Part shown: positions 1-8,423 of the stretch, one piece after another | Layout: the number at the start of each line of letters is the position of its first letter | Position numbering within the stretch: the stretch's first letter is position 1 | Source: Granulosicoccus sp964352535 | GTDB taxonomy: Bacteria > Pseudomonadota > Gammaproteobacteria > Granulosicoccales > Granulosicoccaceae | Assembly (NCBI GenBank): GCA_964352535.1 | Contig: CAYGSW010000217.1 | Coordinates: forward strand, 1-9,744 | Direction of reading: 5' to 3' | DNA: 9,744 nt | The notes under the pieces: model-generated | What the model saw: the letters and a program-made list of their open reading frames with translations, nothing else | What the model was told of the DNA's origin: nothing | Databases searched by the model: none | Translations under genes and position numbers: made by a program

Positions 1-1
1 G

Positions 2-994
2 CATCAGTCTGAGAGCCCTAACAGACCAGCACCGAATGTTGTGCCATTTCGCACAGCCGCTGAGTCGGCAAAGGATCAGGTACCTGCAACCATTACCCAT
101 GCTGCAAGGAGTAATGTACAGAACCGCTACTTGCAATTCAGTGAATTGACCAAGGTCTACCCAACCCCAAAAGGTGAAGTCGCTGTGGTCAAGGATTTTG
201 AATTGACTATGCAGAAAGGTGAGTTTGTCACGCTCATCGGACACTCGGGTTGCGGCAAGTCAACGGTGTTGTCGATGGCTGCAGGACTTAATCCCATCAG
301 CTCTGGCAGCGTGATTCTCGATGGCACCCATGTCATGGGAGCTGGTCCGGAACGCGCTGTTGTCTTTCAATCACCTTCACTAATGCCATGGTTAAGTGCA
401 CTGGACAACGTCTTATTAGGCGTGGATCAGGTTTATCGCAATGCCAGTGTTGCTGAACGTCGTGATGTGGCTGAGTACTACCTGACAAGGGTTGGTCTGA
501 GCGACGTCATGACACGCCAGGCCAGTGACCTGTCCAATGGAATGCAACAGCGTGTAGGCATAGCCCGCGCTTTTGCCCTGTCACCCAAGCTGCTGCTTCT
601 GGATGAGCCGTTTGGCATGCTGGACAGCCTCACACGCTGGGAGCTTCAGGATGTGTTAATGGATGTTTGGACCCGCACCCAGGTAACCACTGTGTGTGTG
701 ACCCACGATGTCGATGAGGCCATCCTGTTAGCTGATCGGGTTGTCATGATGAGTAACGGGCCGCAAGCCAAGGTCGGAAACATCATGTCGGTTGATCTGC
801 CCCGACCACGATCGCGCGATGAACTGATGGCGCACACCGACTACTACGCCTATCGTGAAGAGCTACTTGAATTCCTGGAAGCCTACGAAGGGGGTGCTAA
901 CCCTTCAGAACAAGCGCTTGAACGCATCGCTGGAAAGCGCCGCCAACGTGTTGGCAAGAAAACCGAAGCGATAGAACGAGCACGAGTGTCATGA
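2..994 (+). CDS. nrtD: Nitrate/nitrite ABC transporter ATP-binding protein (5' end outside window)
   Basis: This is the ATPase that powers a periplasmic-binding-protein-dependent importer of the nitrate/nitrite (NrtD/NasD) type, acting on the cytoplasmic face of the inner membrane. Numbering from the GTG at 41, visible motifs are Walker A GHSGCGKST (67-75), Q-loop Q110, signature LSNGMQQR (164-171), Walker B LLLLDEP (184-190) and H-loop His222. The LSNGM form of the signature and the RPRSR segment near 255-259 suit the nitrate/taurine subgroup; the adjoining nirB and nasA decide for nitrate. The frame stays open from base 2 with no stop. The GTG at 41 has no Shine-Dalgarno sequence, so the true start is probably left of the window. 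About 40 non-conserved residues precede the ATPase domain and a basic tail follows it. The stop overlaps the nirB start by 4 bases (ATGA). Permease and binding-protein genes are presumably upstream. Confidence 0.87.
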   Translation, partial: HQSESPNRPAPNVVPFRTAAESAKDQVPATITHAARSNVQNRYLQFSELTKVYPTPKGEVAVVKDFELTMQKGEFVTLIGHSGCGKSTVLSMAAGLNPISSGSVILDGTHVMGAGPERAVVFQSPSLMPWLSALDNVLLGVDQVYRNASVAERRDVAEYYLTRVGLSDVMTRQASDLSNGMQQRVGIARAFALSPKLLLLDEPFGMLDSLTRWELQDVLMDVWTRTQVTTVCVTHDVDEAILLADRVVMMSNGPQAKVGNIMSVDLPRPRSRDELMAHTDYYAYREELLEFLEAYEGGANPSEQALERIAGKRRQRVGKKTEAIERARVS

Positions 995-3468
995 AAGAGA
1001 AACTACTGATCATCGGCAACGGCATGGCACCGGGGCGCATGCTGGAATATCTACTGGACAAGGATGCATCGCGTTACGACATCACAGTGCTCAATGCAGA
1101 GCCACGCGTAAACTACAACCGCCTGATGCTCTCACCTGTGTTATCAGGCGACAAGCGCTATGAAGACATCATCACACATGATGACAGCTGGTATGCAGAG
1201 CATGCCATAACACTCGTTAAAAACACACGTGCAGAGCTTATTGACACCGCTGGCAAAAACGTCATTGCGCGTACGGATGGTTCCACAGCAAGCTATCGTT
1301 ACGACAAGCTGGTCATAGCCACAGGCTCCAACCCGATTCGGATTCCCCTTCCGGGCCATGACCTGCCAGGCGTTATGGTCTATCGGGATCTGGACGATGT
1401 CGAGCACATGCTGACAGTGGCTCGTGGCGGTGGCAGAGCTGTTGTCATTGGCGGTGGACTGCTCGGTCTTGAGGCGGCAGCCGGATTAAAGGAACAAGGT
1501 ATGGAGGTGTGCGTTGTACACCTGTGCGAGCACTTGATGGAGAAGCAGCTGGATACTGCGGCAAGCCACCTGCTCCAGCTCGAATTCGAACGTCGTGGTA
1601 TTGAAGTTCGCACCTCAACCAGCACCACTGAGATTTTGGGTGAACGGCAGGTTGAAGGTGTTCGCTTCGCAGACGGTGACACGGTTGAGTGCAATCTTGT
1701 GGTGATGGCCGTGGGCATTCGTCCGGCGAAAGCTCTGGCAGAAGATGCAGGCCTTGAATGTGCTCATGGCATTATCGTTAACGATGATATGCGCACCAGC
1801 GACACCGACATCTATGCACTGGGCGAATGCGTTGAGCATCAGAGCACCTGCTATGGATTGGTGGCCCCACTCTACGACATGGCCCGTACACTAAGCCATT
1901 CGTTGCTCAATGAAAGCAAACCCTTTCAGGGTGCCGTCATGGCAACGCAGCTGAAAGTCAACGGTGTAAAGCTGTATTCTGCTGGCAACTTCACCGATAT
2001 CGATAGCGCCAATGATTCAGGGTCAACAGCTGTAGAGGAGATCGTCCTGCGTGATGCCTCAGCGGGTGTTTACAAGCGCCTGTTACTCAAGGGCAAAACC
2101 ATAAGCGGTGTTGTCATGTACGGCGACACCGACGATGGATCATGGTTTTTCGACATGCTTAAAAGACAGGTTGATATCAGCGACATGCGTGACACGCTGA
2201 TTTTCGGTCAGGCGTACCAGGGAGGCGAACCACTGGACCCCACGGAGGCCGTTGCAGCCTTACCCGATGAAGCAGAAATCTGCGGTTGCAACGGCGTCTG
2301 TAAAGGTACGATTACTCAAGCCATAACCACAAAAGGTCTGACATCACTGGATCAAGTCAGGTCACATACCAAGGCGTCTTCATCATGCGGCACCTGCACC
2401 TCCCTGGTGGAAAAGCTCATGGTGGTGTGTCTTGGCGATAACTATCAGCCCGCCGCCGTACCTGCGATGTGCGGGTGCACAGAGCTTGGCCATGATGAAG
2501 TCAGGCACCGTATCCGCGCACAGTCGCTGCAAACAATTCCGGCCATCATGCAGGCGCTGGAATGGAACAGCTCAGGTGGCTGCATGAAGTGTCGTCCTGC
2601 GCTTAACTATTATCTGGTTTGCGAATGGCCAGTACAGTACGCGGACGACTATCAGTCACGATTCATCAATGAACGTGTTCACGCCAACATACAGAAAGAC
2701 GGTACATTTTCAGTGGTGCCACGTATGTGGGGTGGTATGACCTCCTCAACCGAACTACGCGCGATTGCCGATGTCGTGGACAAGTTTGACATACCGGCGG
2801 TGAAAGTGACCGGTGGGCAGCGCATTGATCTGTTAGGCATTGAAAAAGAGGACCTACCCGGTGTGTGGGCCGATCTGGGCAACGCAGGTTTTGTATCGGG
2901 GCACGCATATGCAAAGGGTTTGCGGACAGTCAAGACCTGCGTGGGCAAGCAGTGGTGCCGATTTGGCACTCAGGATTCAACCGCCCTTGGCATCCGGCTT
3001 GAACATTATCTATGGGGCTCGTGGACGCCTGCCAAGGTAAAACTGGCGGTGTCAGGTTGCCCACGCAATTGTGCTGAAGCTACCTGCAAGGACATCGGTG
3101 TTATCTGTGTGGATTCCGGGTTCGAGATTCATTTTGCCGGAGCCGCAGGTCTGGATATCAAAGGCACCGAAGTGCTGGGGCACGTTGCAACTGAAGATGC
3201 AGTGGTTGATCACATCGCGGCCCTGTTGCAGATGTACCGCGAACAGGGGCATTACCTTGAACGCATCTACAAATGGGCGCGGCGCATTGGCGTTGATGAG
3301 ATCAAGCGACAGTTAATCGATCATACCAATGCTCGACACCACTATCACGAACGCTTCAAGGCCTCACAAGCGGTTGCACAAGTCGACCCCTGGGCTGAGC
3401 GTGTCGCTGGACACGATGCTCATGAATTCAACACGCTCAAGATCAATAGACTGCAGGTTGTAGCTTGA
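991..3468 (+). CDS. nirB: Assimilatory NAD(P)H nitrite reductase, large subunit
   Basis: NirB is the cytoplasmic catalytic subunit that reduces nitrite to ammonium with six electrons from NAD(P)H. Its 825 residues match the family length and show all modules. These are an N-terminal FAD site (IIGNGMAPGR, 7-16), an NAD(P)-binding Rossmann motif (VVIGGGLLGLEAA, 151-163) and the second FAD motif (DTDIYALGECVEH, 271-283). A BFD-type [2Fe-2S] set follows (C431, C433, C466, C469), then a second CxC...CxxC set (C494, C496, C531, C534) and the ferredoxin-like half-domain (about 565-630). The siroheme/[4Fe-4S] ligands are C650, C656, C690 and C694 (C-x5-C...C-x3-C). The ATG overlaps the preceding stop by 4 bases with only a weak ribosome site, which suggests translational coupling. 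NirD is the partner subunit, encoded directly downstream. The siroheme synthase gene is not in the window. Confidence 0.97.
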   Translation: MKEKLLIIGNGMAPGRMLEYLLDKDASRYDITVLNAEPRVNYNRLMLSPVLSGDKRYEDIITHDDSWYAEHAITLVKNTRAELIDTAGKNVIARTDGSTASYRYDKLVIATGSNPIRIPLPGHDLPGVMVYRDLDDVEHMLTVARGGGRAVVIGGGLLGLEAAAGLKEQGMEVCVVHLCEHLMEKQLDTAASHLLQLEFERRGIEVRTSTSTTEILGERQVEGVRFADGDTVECNLVVMAVGIRPAKALAEDAGLECAHGIIVNDDMRTSDTDIYALGECVEHQSTCYGLVAPLYDMARTLSHSLLNESKPFQGAVMATQLKVNGVKLYSAGNFTDIDSANDSGSTAVEEIVLRDASAGVYKRLLLKGKTISGVVMYGDTDDGSWFFDMLKRQVDISDMRDTLIFGQAYQGGEPLDPTEAVAALPDEAEICGCNGVCKGTITQAITTKGLTSLDQVRSHTKASSSCGTCTSLVEKLMVVCLGDNYQPAAVPAMCGCTELGHDEVRHRIRAQSLQTIPAIMQALEWNSSGGCMKCRPALNYYLVCEWPVQYADDYQSRFINERVHANIQKDGTFSVVPRMWGGMTSSTELRAIADVVDKFDIPAVKVTGGQRIDLLGIEKEDLPGVWADLGNAGFVSGHAYAKGLRTVKTCVGKQWCRFGTQDSTALGIRLEHYLWGSWTPAKVKLAVSGCPRNCAEATCKDIGVICVDSGFEIHFAGAAGLDIKGTEVLGHVATEDAVVDHIAALLQMYREQGHYLERIYKWARRIGVDEIKRQLIDHTNARHHYHERFKASQAVAQVDPWAERVAGHDAHEFNTLKINRLQVVA

Positions 3469-3830
3469 TGAACGAACAGACAATACACTGGCTTGATATT
3501 GGCAAGGTGCATGACATACCCGTGCAAGGTGCAAGGCGTGTTCATATGGACGATTTGGTCATAGCCGTGTTCCGAACCACAGCCAACGAGGTTTATGCAC
3601 TGGAAGATCGTTGTCCACACGCCAACGGACCCTTGAGCGACGGTATCGTACACGGTGATTGCGTGACGTGCCCGCTGCATGGCTGGGATATCTCGTTACG
3701 TGATGGGACAGCACAAGGTGCTGACCAGGGAAAGGTAAGACGTTTTGAGATTCGTCAGGAGGGCGAACGTTTGCTATTGGCGCAGAGTATTCACAGCGTG
3801 AACAGGCAACCGCTGACCGCTGATGTCTGA
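3468..3830 (+). CDS. nirD: Nitrite reductase [NAD(P)H] small subunit, Rieske type
   Basis: NirD is the small subunit of the cytoplasmic NirBD nitrite reductase. From the ATG at 3468 it is 120 residues, normal for the family. It carries a complete Rieske [2Fe-2S] ligand set: Cys49-x-His51 in CPHANGPLSDG and Cys68-x2-His71 in CPLHGW. As I recall, some enterobacterial NirD proteins have lost these ligands; this one appears able to bind a cluster. The ATG shares one base with the nirB stop (TGATG). A TTG at 3465 would add one residue and is less likely. The 3' end overlaps nasA by 8 bases. Expression should depend on ribosomes arriving from nirB, since no strong ribosome binding site precedes it. 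Confidence 0.93.
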   Translation: MNEQTIHWLDIGKVHDIPVQGARRVHMDDLVIAVFRTTANEVYALEDRCPHANGPLSDGIVHGDCVTCPLHGWDISLRDGTAQGADQGKVRRFEIRQEGERLLLAQSIHSVNRQPLTADV

Positions 3831-6579
3831 GTGTGCCAATACAACAAGCACGACCCACACGACCTGCCCTTACTGTGGCGTGGGTTGTGGCGTGCTTGCA
3901 AGTCAAAACACCAGAGGCCAGGTCGGCATCACCGGTGACCCGGATCATCCTGCCAATCTTGGCAAACTGTGCTCCAAGGGACTTGCGCTGGCAGACACAT
4001 TCAATGATGAACACCGGTTGTCAAGCCCTGCCATAGAGGGAAAACAGGCTAGCTGGCGTCAGGCAACCACACATATCGCACAAACACTGCAAGACACCAT
4101 CAAGCAATATGGCCCTGAGTCGGTCGCGTTCTATGTCAGCGGTCAGCTACTCACCGAGGACTACTACGTCGTCAACAAATTTGTAAAGGGTTGGCTCGGC
4201 ACTGCCAATATTGATACCAATTCGCGCTTGTGCATGGCATCCAGCGTTGCAGGACACAAGCGCGCTTTCGGTACCGATACCGTTCCGGGATGCTATGAAG
4301 ATCTTGATAGCGCAGAACTCATTATTCTGGTGGGTTCCAATCTGGCATGGTGCCATCCAGTTATCTATCAGCGCATCATGGCCAGAAAAAACTCAGCGCC
4401 TGACGTGTGCGTTGTTGTTATCGATCCGCGACGCAGCATCACCGCCGACAATGCTGACATGCACCTTGCGATAAAACCTGATGGCGATACGCTGTTGTTC
4501 AATGCGTTACTTGTTCATCTTCATAACAACGGTGCCACCGATCACAGCTATGTAGAGCAGCATGTGTCCGGCTTTGAGCAAACCATCAAGCAAGCGGGAA
4601 ACGCCAGCATTCAAGCGATAGCCACTCAACTGGGCGTTTCAGTTAATGATCTTTCAAGCTTTTTCAATAAAGTACTCAAAGCCCCAAAAACCGTAACCCT
4701 ATACAGTCAGGGAGTTAACCAGTCACGCTCTGGCACCGACAAGGTCAACGCCATTATCAACTGTCATCTGGCCACTGGCAGAATAGGTAAACCCGGTGCT
4801 GGCCCTTTCTCCATGACGGGTCAACCCAATGCCATGGGCGGGCGCGAAGTGGGTGGTCTGGCTACCATGCTGGCGTGCCATCGTGATCTTGACAACCCGG
4901 ACCATCAGTCCCAGGTACAACGCTTCTGGCAGTCACCGCACATCGCCAAAACGCCAGGGCTGACAGCCGTCGACATGTTCCAGGCGGTGAACGATGGATC
5001 AATAAAAGCTATCTGGATCATGGCAACCAACCCTGTCGACAGTCTGCCGGACGCTGATAACGTGGCGAAGGCGCTTGCCCGCTGCCCGTTCGTTGTGGTG
5101 TCTGATGTCACCAGCGAAACCGATACGCTGGCTTACGCCCATGTGACGCTACCCGCACAGGCTTTTGGTGAAAAGGACGGAACGGTAACAAATTCTGAAC
5201 GGCGAATCAGTCGGCAAAAACGCTTCAGGCAACCGGCAGGACAGTCACAACCTGATTGGTGGGTAGTAGCTGAGGTGGCAAAACTGATGGGCTATGCCGA
5301 TGCATTCAATTATCAGAGCCCTGCTGAGATATTCAAGGAATACGCCCAACTGTCTGCGTATGAAAATAACGGACACATTGATTTTGATATTGGCGCTTGT
5401 GCGACGTTGACACAAGATCAGTACGATGCACTGAAACCGTTTCAGTGGCCTAGACCGTCGACAACATCACCGCCTCTTTACAGCGATACAGCCATAACCC
5501 CATGCACCATTCGATTTTTCTCGAACGGACACTTCTACACGCCCGATAAACGCGCCAGGATGATTCCGGTTTCATCAGCGCCTCCCGGCAATGCGCAGCT
5601 GTGCGATCAATACCCAATGCTGCTCAACACCGGCCGAATCCGCGATCAGTGGCACACCATGACACGCACGGGTTACACATCTCGACTTATGGGACATCGA
5701 GCGGAGCCGTTTGTTGAAATTCATCCTTCGGATGCGATAATACGCGGCATTGCCGATGCAGACATCGTACGACTCGCCAGCCCCACTGGCAATGTGCTTG
5801 TCCGAGCGATGCATAGCGATCGTCAACAACCGGGGCAGTTGTTTACCGCCATGCATTGGTCCAATCAGTTTGCCAGTCATGCACGTGTGGATACTCTGAT
5901 AGAGGCACACACTGATCCCGTTTCGCGCCAGCCGGCATCCAAGAATCAGCCTGTGTGCCTGCAGCGTTTCGCAGCTAACGCATTTGCGTATCTGTTAACA
6001 CGGAAGCGGCCACAGCTCAGGGCCAACGAGCATATCGAATATTGGGCAATGTCACCCGTGGATACTGGCTGGTGCACGGAACTGGCCAGCACGCTGAGTG
6101 TCAACGGACTGTACGACCAATTGCTGCACAGGATATTCAGCGCCAATCATGAAGCGCCAGGTGGGCACTGTCGCTTGCAACAGGTTGACTACACCGATAA
6201 GCAAGTTCGCCGTAGCGCCTGGTTCAACGAGGATGATCAGCTGTACGCCATGCTCTTTCTGGCACCTCAGAGCGTTGAGCTGTCGCGTTCCTGGGCAGTC
6301 ACGCAACTCGACCGTCGCTTCACCACCCAACAGCATCGTTGGCAGCTTATGGCTGGACGCGCAGCCAGTGATCAGCCTGACAAAGGGGCTATCGTTTGCA
6401 GTTGTTTCCATGTTGGCGACAAGGAAATTGCGCGTGCCGTGAAGTCAGGTTTGTGCAAGACGACTGATGCTGTTGGTCGCCACCTCAGCGCCGGCACCAA
6501 CTGCGGCTCATGCCGTAATGAGATAGACGTGCTGGTCAGGGAGCACAGCAGGCAGTCAAAAAAGGTGCCCACGCATTGA
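3823..6579 (+). CDS. nasA: Assimilatory nitrate reductase catalytic subunit (Mo-bisMGD, [4Fe-4S], C-terminal [2Fe-2S])
   Basis: NasA reduces nitrate to nitrite in the cytoplasm using a molybdenum bis-MGD cofactor. The 918-residue protein opens with the [4Fe-4S] motif C15-x2-C18-x3-C22...C50, followed by Lys52 in CSKG, the conserved electron-relay lysine. Cys137 in NSRLCMASS is the expected Mo ligand. The dinucleotide-binding domains continue to about residue 700, including GQPNAMGGREVGG at 333-345. A linker leads to a C-terminal BFD-like [2Fe-2S] domain (C859, C861, C894, C897), as in Klebsiella-type NasA and unlike shorter cyanobacterial NarB forms. No TAT signal is present, which fits an assimilatory enzyme. 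The start overlaps nirD by 8 bases without a good ribosome site, so coupling is likely. No nasC-type reductase follows, so the electron donor is encoded elsewhere or is a ferredoxin/flavodoxin. It is the last gene of the operon in this window. Confidence 0.95.
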   Translation: MSECANTTSTTHTTCPYCGVGCGVLASQNTRGQVGITGDPDHPANLGKLCSKGLALADTFNDEHRLSSPAIEGKQASWRQATTHIAQTLQDTIKQYGPESVAFYVSGQLLTEDYYVVNKFVKGWLGTANIDTNSRLCMASSVAGHKRAFGTDTVPGCYEDLDSAELIILVGSNLAWCHPVIYQRIMARKNSAPDVCVVVIDPRRSITADNADMHLAIKPDGDTLLFNALLVHLHNNGATDHSYVEQHVSGFEQTIKQAGNASIQAIATQLGVSVNDLSSFFNKVLKAPKTVTLYSQGVNQSRSGTDKVNAIINCHLATGRIGKPGAGPFSMTGQPNAMGGREVGGLATMLACHRDLDNPDHQSQVQRFWQSPHIAKTPGLTAVDMFQAVNDGSIKAIWIMATNPVDSLPDADNVAKALARCPFVVVSDVTSETDTLAYAHVTLPAQAFGEKDGTVTNSERRISRQKRFRQPAGQSQPDWWVVAEVAKLMGYADAFNYQSPAEIFKEYAQLSAYENNGHIDFDIGACATLTQDQYDALKPFQWPRPSTTSPPLYSDTAITPCTIRFFSNGHFYTPDKRARMIPVSSAPPGNAQLCDQYPMLLNTGRIRDQWHTMTRTGYTSRLMGHRAEPFVEIHPSDAIIRGIADADIVRLASPTGNVLVRAMHSDRQQPGQLFTAMHWSNQFASHARVDTLIEAHTDPVSRQPASKNQPVCLQRFAANAFAYLLTRKRPQLRANEHIEYWAMSPVDTGWCTELASTLSVNGLYDQLLHRIFSANHEAPGGHCRLQQVDYTDKQVRRSAWFNEDDQLYAMLFLAPQSVELSRSWAVTQLDRRFTTQQHRWQLMAGRAASDQPDKGAIVCSCFHVGDKEIARAVKSGLCKTTDAVGRHLSAGTNCGSCRNEIDVLVREHSRQSKKVPTH

Positions 6580-6607
6580 TCTGGAATACCCCGGGATTGG
6601 GCGTTTC
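6580..6607. other. Convergent intergenic gap nasA/ychF without visible terminator
   Basis: Only 28 bases separate the nasA stop (plus strand) from the ychF stop (minus strand). The one symmetric element is the short CCCGGG core at about 6590-6595. There is no stable stem followed by a T-run on either strand, so transcripts from the two sides may overlap or end by Rho. Confidence 0.6.
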
Positions 6608-7699
6608 CTAGACGTTAAATCGAAAGTGCACGACATCACCTTCGCGCATGATGTATTCCTTGCCCTCAAGGCGCCACTTACCGGCATCCTTTGCGCCGCC
6701 TTCACCCTTGAATTCAACGTAGTCGCCAAAACTAACCACCTCTGCACGAATAAATCCCTTTTCAAAGTCGGTGTGTATGCGCCCTGCCCCTTGAGGCGCA
6801 GTTGATCCTTTGCGTACCGTCCATGCACGCACTTCCTTTTCACCCGCGGTAAAGAATGTCTGCAAGCCCAATAATGCATAGCCAGCACGGATAACACGGT
6901 TCAGCCCTGGCTCTTCAAGATTCATTTCACTAAGAAATTCCTGCTTGTCTTCCTCATCAAGCTGCACTATCTCAGCCTCTATCGCTGCACAGACAGGCAC
7001 TACCTCCGCACCCTCTGCCGCCGCCATTGTCGTTAGTGCATCAAGTAATGCGTTATCTTCAAAGCCCCCTTCATCGACGTTGGCGATGTACATCGTTGGC
7101 TTATTGGTCAGCAGATGATAGTGGTGAAGCCATTTTCTTTCCTGCTCACCAAGATCTAGGGTTCGCACTGGTTTGCCTTCTGCCAACGCATCTGCCAGCT
7201 TCTGCAGAAACCCTTGCTCAGCCATTGCCTCCTTGTTGGCAGACTTTGCGCTCTTTTTGATTTTCAGCAAGGCCTTGTCGATAGTATCCATATCGGCCAG
7301 TAGCAGCTCGGTGTTAATGATTTCTACATCATCCAGTGGGCTGACCTTGCCCGCTACATGAATGACGTCGTCATCGACAAAACAGCGAACCACATGCGCT
7401 ATGGCATCCGTCTCGCGAATATTGGCCAGAAACTGATTGCCCAGTCCTTCACCCTTGGAAGCACCCGCCACCAGCCCTGCAATATCCACAAACTCCATCG
7501 TGGTGGGCATGATACGTTGAGGTGACACAATAGCAGCCAACGCATCAAGGCGTGGATCGGGTACCGGCACGATCCCTACATTGGGCTCGATGGTACAAAA
7601 CGGGTAGTTTTCCGCTGCAATTTCTGCACTCGTAAGCGCATTGAACAAGGTCGATTTACCGACATTGGGCAATCCGACAATGGCACACTTGAATCCCAT
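6608..7699 (-). CDS. ychF: Redox-regulated ATPase YchF (OLA1 family)
   Basis: YchF is a universally conserved Obg-family P-loop NTPase that binds ribosomes. It prefers ATP to GTP and is linked to translation control and oxidative-stress response. The 363-residue length is typical. Visible features are the P-loop GLPNVGKST (9-17), switch II DIAGLVAGASKGEG (72-85), a lysine/alanine-rich helical segment (about 130-200), and the NVDE motif (207-210). NVDE replaces the GTP-specific NKxD and explains ATP use. A C-terminal TGS domain (about 278-361) ends in GDVVHFRFNV. The ATG at 7697-7699 is preceded by AGGA with an 8-base spacer. It lies 113 bases downstream of pth on the same strand and converges on nasA. 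It may be read from pth or from its own weak promoter in that gap. Confidence 0.97.
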   Translation of the reverse strand: MGFKCAIVGLPNVGKSTLFNALTSAEIAAENYPFCTIEPNVGIVPVPDPRLDALAAIVSPQRIMPTTMEFVDIAGLVAGASKGEGLGNQFLANIRETDAIAHVVRCFVDDDVIHVAGKVSPLDDVEIINTELLLADMDTIDKALLKIKKSAKSANKEAMAEQGFLQKLADALAEGKPVRTLDLGEQERKWLHHYHLLTNKPTMYIANVDEGGFEDNALLDALTTMAAAEGAEVVPVCAAIEAEIVQLDEEDKQEFLSEMNLEEPGLNRVIRAGYALLGLQTFFTAGEKEVRAWTVRKGSTAPQGAGRIHTDFEKGFIRAEVVSFGDYVEFKGEGGAKDAGKWRLEGKEYIMREGDVVHFRFNV

Positions 7700-7707
7700 C
7701 GTAAATG

Positions 7708-7711
7708 TCCT
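7708..7711 (-). promoter_or_regulatory. Ribosome binding site of ychF
   Basis: On the minus strand AGGA lies 8 bases before the ychF ATG, a standard spacing that supports the start chosen. Confidence 0.7.
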
Positions 7712-7778
7712 GTTCTAAAGAGTTTTGTTCGTCTCACCGCACAATGATGCGCAAGTCGAAAGTGTTCTTGTGGGTAAG

Positions 7779-7808
7779 ATTAAAACTTATCGAAGTAACA
7801 CCGTCCAA
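7779..7808 (-). promoter_or_regulatory. Weak candidate sigma-70 promoter for ychF
   Basis: On the minus strand a TTTAAT box (7779-7784, five of six matches to TATAAT) lies 18 bases after TTGGAC (7803-7808, matching only the first three bases of TTGACA). It sits just after the pth stop and about 80 bases before the ychF start. The poor -35 makes this a tentative call; readthrough from pth is an alternative. Confidence 0.25.
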
Positions 7809-7812
7809 GCCA

Positions 7813-8406
7813 TTACGGTTTGTGGCTGTGCAGCGCTTTGGTTGCCACATTAATATCACCGTCGATTATGTTCTTCGATTCGCGTAACGCAAGCTCGATG
7901 CTCTCATCAATCAGTTGTTGATCGGCAGCGGAGGCTCGCTTGAGAACATACCCTGAAACGGCGCTCTTGTGCCCGGGATGCCCAATACCAATCCTAAGTC
8001 GCCAAAAATCACCATTGCCCAGTTTTGCCACAGAATCACGTAAACCATTGTGCCCACCGTGACCTCCACCTTTCTTCAGGCGAATGTGTCCGGGTGGAAT
8101 ATCCAGCTCGTCGTGGGCAACAAGTATCCTGGTTGAGTCGATTTTGAAAAACCGAGCAACAGCTGCAAGACCCTGACCACTGTTATTCATGTAATTCATG
8201 GGCTTTACCAACAGCAACTTGCGACCTGCTACCTGTGCGCTTGCCACGTGACTGAAAAAACGCTTGTCAGCGCTGAAACGCGCACCCAGCTGATCTGCAA
8301 GCTGATCTACGTACCAGAAGCCAGCGTTGTGACGCGTGTTGGCATAGTCACTACCAGGATTGCCGAAGCCTGCAATAAGGCCGAAAGGAATGTGTTCACC
8401 TGGCAT
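7813..8406 (-). CDS. pth: Peptidyl-tRNA hydrolase
   Basis: Pth is the essential cytoplasmic enzyme that cleaves the ester bond of peptidyl-tRNAs dropped from ribosomes, recycling tRNA. The 197 residues match bacterial Pth length. Catalytic and binding residues are all present: Asn16 in GFGNPG, catalytic His26 in TRHNAGF, Asn74 in NYMNNSG, Asp99 in AHDELD and Asn120 in GGHNGLRD. The GGGHGGHNGL loop is characteristic of the family. The ATG at 8404-8406 gives the expected N-terminus; the sequence upstream (ACGGGTAA on the minus strand) is a poor ribosome site. A long hairpin ends 17 bases before the start. It follows rplY by 110 bases, the usual gammaproteobacterial pairing, and precedes ychF. 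Confidence 0.97.
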   Translation of the reverse strand: MPGEHIPFGLIAGFGNPGSDYANTRHNAGFWYVDQLADQLGARFSADKRFFSHVASAQVAGRKLLLVKPMNYMNNSGQGLAAVARFFKIDSTRILVAHDELDIPPGHIRLKKGGGHGGHNGLRDSVAKLGNGDFWRLRIGIGHPGHKSAVSGYVLKRASAADQQLIDESIELALRESKNIIDGDINVATKALHSHKP

Positions 8407-8423
8407 GTGTGTTTACCCGTTGT

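Noticed and set aside
3465..3467. TTG start for nirD
   Set aside because: The ATG at 3468 is directly adjacent in frame and is the better start codon; the change is only one residue.
3559..4014. 151-codon open frame on the minus strand across nirD/nasA
   Set aside because: It lies antisense to two clear genes, spans their junction and has no recognisable domain or ribosome site; it is a shadow frame.
5575..6411. Minus-strand open frames of 111 and 119 codons inside nasA
   Set aside because: They lie antisense to conserved nasA sequence, show no family resemblance and have shadow-like composition.
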